From NCBI GenBank assembly GCA_049323615.1, contig JBMOPD010000032.1, positions 1-8,087 on the forward strand: a stretch of 8,087 bases of DNA. The letters are read 5' to 3'. Positions within the stretch are counted from its first letter, which is position 1. Every line of letters begins with the position of its first letter. The position numbers and the translations under genes are program-made. Source of the DNA: JBMOPD01 sp049323615 (GTDB taxonomy: Bacteria > Bacillota > Desulfotomaculia > Desulfotomaculales > Desulfocucumaceae). The notes beneath the pieces are model-generated. The model was not told the DNA's origin. It saw nothing but the letters and a program-made list of their open reading frames with translations, and ran no database searches. This document shows positions 6,640-8,087 of this stretch, piece after piece.

Positions 6640-7782
6640 ATGTCTCTTGATTTGAATTCCGGGGATTACAAGGTGTTCAGGGACTCATTCAGAAAATACA
6701 TCGATGCCGAGCTGAAACCCCACTATGACAAGTGGGAGGAGGAAGGGCTGGTGCCCAAAGAGGTCTGGCGAAAATGCGGTGAAAACGGTTTTCTTTGCCC
6801 CTGGGCGGGCGAGGAGTATGGTGGGGCGGGGGCCGACTTTGGCTATTCTGCCGTTATTATCGACGAGCTTTCCAGAAACGGCACCAATATAATGTTCCCT
6901 CTGCACAGCGATATAGTGGCGCCCTATATAGCCAGCTTCGGCAGCGGTGAACAGAAAAAGAGATGGCTTCCGGGCTGTGTTTCGGGAGAGATAATCGCGG
7001 CTGTGGCCATGACAGAGCCCAACGCAGGTTCCGACTTGGCCGCCATTAAGACCACCGCCAGGAGGGAAGGGGATTATTACGTGCTCAACGGCGCCAAGAC
7101 TTTTATTTCCGGGGGGCACAACTGCGACATTGTAATAGTTGCCTGCAAGACCAATCCAGGGGCCGATCCCCCCTACACCGGCATCAGCCTTATCGTTGTG
7201 GAGGACGGAACCCCTGGTTTTATCAAGGGGCGGAGGCTTAATAAGATGGGGCTGAAGAGCCAGGACACCACCGAATTATTTTTCGAGGACTGCCGGGTGC
7301 CCGCTGAAAACCTGCTGGGGCAGGAAAACATGGGGTTTTTCTACATGATGCAAAAGCTGCAGCAGGAGAGGCTTGTCTGCGCCATCGGCGCCCAGGCCGG
7401 CGCTGAAAAAATGCTGAAGGAGGCCATGGATTACTGCGGCAGCCGGACTGTATTCGGCAAGCCGGTGTCGAAGTTCCAGCACAACACCTTCAAGATAGTG
7501 GAGATGGCCACCGAGATAGAGCTGGGCAGGGTGTTCGTGGACCGGCTGACAGAGGACCACATGGATGGCAAAAATATCGTCAGGCGGGTGTCCATGGCCA
7601 AGTACTGGATATGCGAAATGGCCAACCGGGTGGCGTACCAGTGCCTGCAGCTATACGGCGGGTACGGGTACATGGAGGAGTACCCCATCAGCAGGGACTA
7701 CCGGGATATAAGGGTGCAAACCATTTACGCCGGTTCCACCGAGGTGATGAAATTAATTATAGCGAAGGACATGGGGATCTAG
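6640..7782 (+). CDS. Acyl-CoA dehydrogenase (LCAD/isovaleryl-CoA dehydrogenase-like active site)
   Basis: This FAD-dependent enzyme introduces an alpha,beta double bond into an acyl-CoA. Its 380 residues are the normal length for a soluble tetrameric acyl-CoA dehydrogenase: N-terminal helical domain (about 8-118), beta domain (119-230) and C-terminal helical domain (231-380). Both family signatures are present: AMTEPNAGSD (123-132) and the GGYGYMEEYP region with R352 and D356 (337-356). The usual catalytic Glu of the IYEGT motif is replaced (IYAGSTEVMK, A364), while E243 in QQERL sits where long-chain and isovaleryl-CoA dehydrogenases carry their base. The C-terminal half reads much like mitochondrial LCAD. 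Substrate chain length or branching cannot be fixed. AAAGGGG (6626-6632) is the likely ribosome binding site. With the SDR gene 134 bp upstream it probably forms a beta-oxidation-type unit; no hydratase, thiolase or electron-transfer flavoprotein gene lies in the window. Confidence 0.94.
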   Translation: MSLDLNSGDYKVFRDSFRKYIDAELKPHYDKWEEEGLVPKEVWRKCGENGFLCPWAGEEYGGAGADFGYSAVIIDELSRNGTNIMFPLHSDIVAPYIASFGSGEQKKRWLPGCVSGEIIAAVAMTEPNAGSDLAAIKTTARREGDYYVLNGAKTFISGGHNCDIVIVACKTNPGADPPYTGISLIVVEDGTPGFIKGRRLNKMGLKSQDTTELFFEDCRVPAENLLGQENMGFFYMMQKLQQERLVCAIGAQAGAEKMLKEAMDYCGSRTVFGKPVSKFQHNTFKIVEMATEIELGRVFVDRLTEDHMDGKNIVRRVSMAKYWICEMANRVAYQCLQLYGGYGYMEEYPISRDYRDIRVQTIYAGSTEVMKLIIAKDMGI

Positions 7783-7791
7783 AGTTTGAGG

Positions 7792-7864
7792 GGTGTCACG
7801 GGGACGGTTCTGCTGACACTTCGACAGCGAGAAATGCGACAGCGAGAACCGTCCCCTGTCGCAC
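7792..7864 (+). repeat. REP/BIME-like hairpin repeat, copy 1 (73 bp)
   Basis: GGGGACGGTTCT (7800-7811) and AGAACCGTCCCC (7845-7856) are perfect 12-bp inverted arms. Each arm is also enclosed by its own short inverted repeat: GTGTCA/TGACAC (7793-7798 and 7814-7819) and GCGACAG/CTGTCGC (7836-7842 and 7856-7862). CGACAGCGAGAA occurs twice (7822-7833 and 7837-7848). The unit starts 10 bp after the acyl-CoA dehydrogenase stop. It is non-coding, despite giving open frames on both strands. Confidence 0.85.
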
Positions 7865-7867
7865 TAC

Positions 7868-7940
7868 GGTGTCACGGGGACGGTTCTGCTGACACTTCGA
7901 CAGCGAGAAATGCGACAGCGAGAACCGTCCCCTGTCGCAC
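7868..7940 (+). repeat. REP/BIME-like hairpin repeat, copy 2 (73 bp)
   Basis: This copy appears identical to copy 1 over its full length and in the same orientation, offset by 76 bp with a 3-bp linker (TAC, 7865-7867). Identity between neighbouring copies points to recent duplication or gene conversion. Confidence 0.85.
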
Positions 7941-7941
7941 T

Positions 7942-8007
7942 CGGGGACGGTTCCGCTGACACTTCGACAGCGAGAAATGCGACAGCGAGAACCGTCCCCT
8001 GTCGCAC
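7942..8007 (+). repeat. REP/BIME-like hairpin repeat, copy 3 (66 bp, 5'-truncated)
   Basis: This third tandem copy lacks the first 7 bases (GGTGTCA) and so one arm of the left small hairpin. It carries one substitution (TTCCGCT for TTCTGCT, 7951-7957), which shortens the long-arm match by one pair. The rest matches copies 1 and 2. Confidence 0.85.
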
Positions 8008-8033
8008 TATATAAAGAGGGTGTCGTATTTTTC

Positions 8034-8087
8034 ATGAGGAAACTGCTTGTTTTGTCTCTGTTTATGACAGTCTCTCTGACCATGGCG
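8034..8087 (+). CDS. Start of an exported protein (signal peptide only; runs off the window)
   Basis: An ATG at 8034 opens a frame of 18 codons, still open at the end of the window: MRKLLVLSLFMTVSLTMA. Two basic residues followed by a hydrophobic run of about 14 residues are typical of a Sec signal peptide or membrane anchor. AGAGGG at 8015-8020 is a possible but distant ribosome binding site (13 nt). The mature protein is not visible, so no function can be given. The gene begins 26 bp after the repeat array. Confidence 0.55.
   Translation, partial: MRKLLVLSLFMTVSLTMA

Noticed and set aside
7792..8007. CRISPR array
   Set aside because: Only three large units are present, with spacers of 3 bp and 1 bp, and each unit is a long self-complementary hairpin. 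No cas gene is in the window.
7796..8083. 95-codon minus-strand frame and the + strand frame 7611-7892 across the repeat array
   Set aside because: Their sequence is generated by the hairpin repeats and by a shadow of the acyl-CoA dehydrogenase. No ribosome binding site or family motif supports either one.

Overview
This looks like chromosomal DNA of an anaerobic, moderately GC-rich Firmicute, perhaps of the Peptococcaceae (Desulfotomaculum/Pelotomaculum) type. That placement is inferred from several things. The RNase P RNA resembles Bacillus-type sequences over long stretches. GTG starts are frequent and Shine-Dalgarno sites are strong. The efflux adaptor is lipid-anchored, fatty-acyl catabolic genes are present, and there are GGGGACGGTTC-type hairpin repeats. 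No marker here settles the genus. All genes lie on the + strand.

Layout: (1) Positions 20-372 hold rnpB, the RNase P RNA, followed by a rho-independent terminator. (2) Positions 471-5290 hold a compact three-gene operon. It starts with a perfect 13-bp inverted repeat (probable operator), then a PadR-family regulator, a lipoprotein HlyD/AcrA-type adaptor and a 1038-residue RND efflux transporter. Stop and start codons overlap by 4 bp at both junctions, so translation is probably coupled. No outer-membrane channel gene is present, yet the adaptor carries the hairpin-tip pattern by which AcrA-type adaptors bind TolC. (3) Positions 5291-5677 are an AT-rich intergenic stretch with a degenerate CACAGAG-type inverted-repeat element and an 18-bp perfect palindrome resembling a TetR/FadR operator. 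(4) Positions 5678-7782 hold a short-chain dehydrogenase/reductase and an acyl-CoA dehydrogenase whose catalytic base is predicted at the LCAD/isovaleryl-CoA dehydrogenase position. The pair fits beta-oxidation-type acyl-CoA metabolism. (5) Positions 7792-8007 hold three tandem 66-73 bp REP/BIME-like hairpin units. (6) From 8034 the window runs into the start of an exported protein, of which only the signal peptide is visible.

Functionally there are two modules: a locally regulated efflux pump, with PadR as the likely ligand-responsive repressor of its own operon, and an acyl-CoA oxidation pair probably controlled from the upstream palindrome. I see no clear evidence of a wholly new system. 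The least explained items are the nested-hairpin repeat array, the TolC-type tip motif in an apparent Firmicute, and the two candidate operators.
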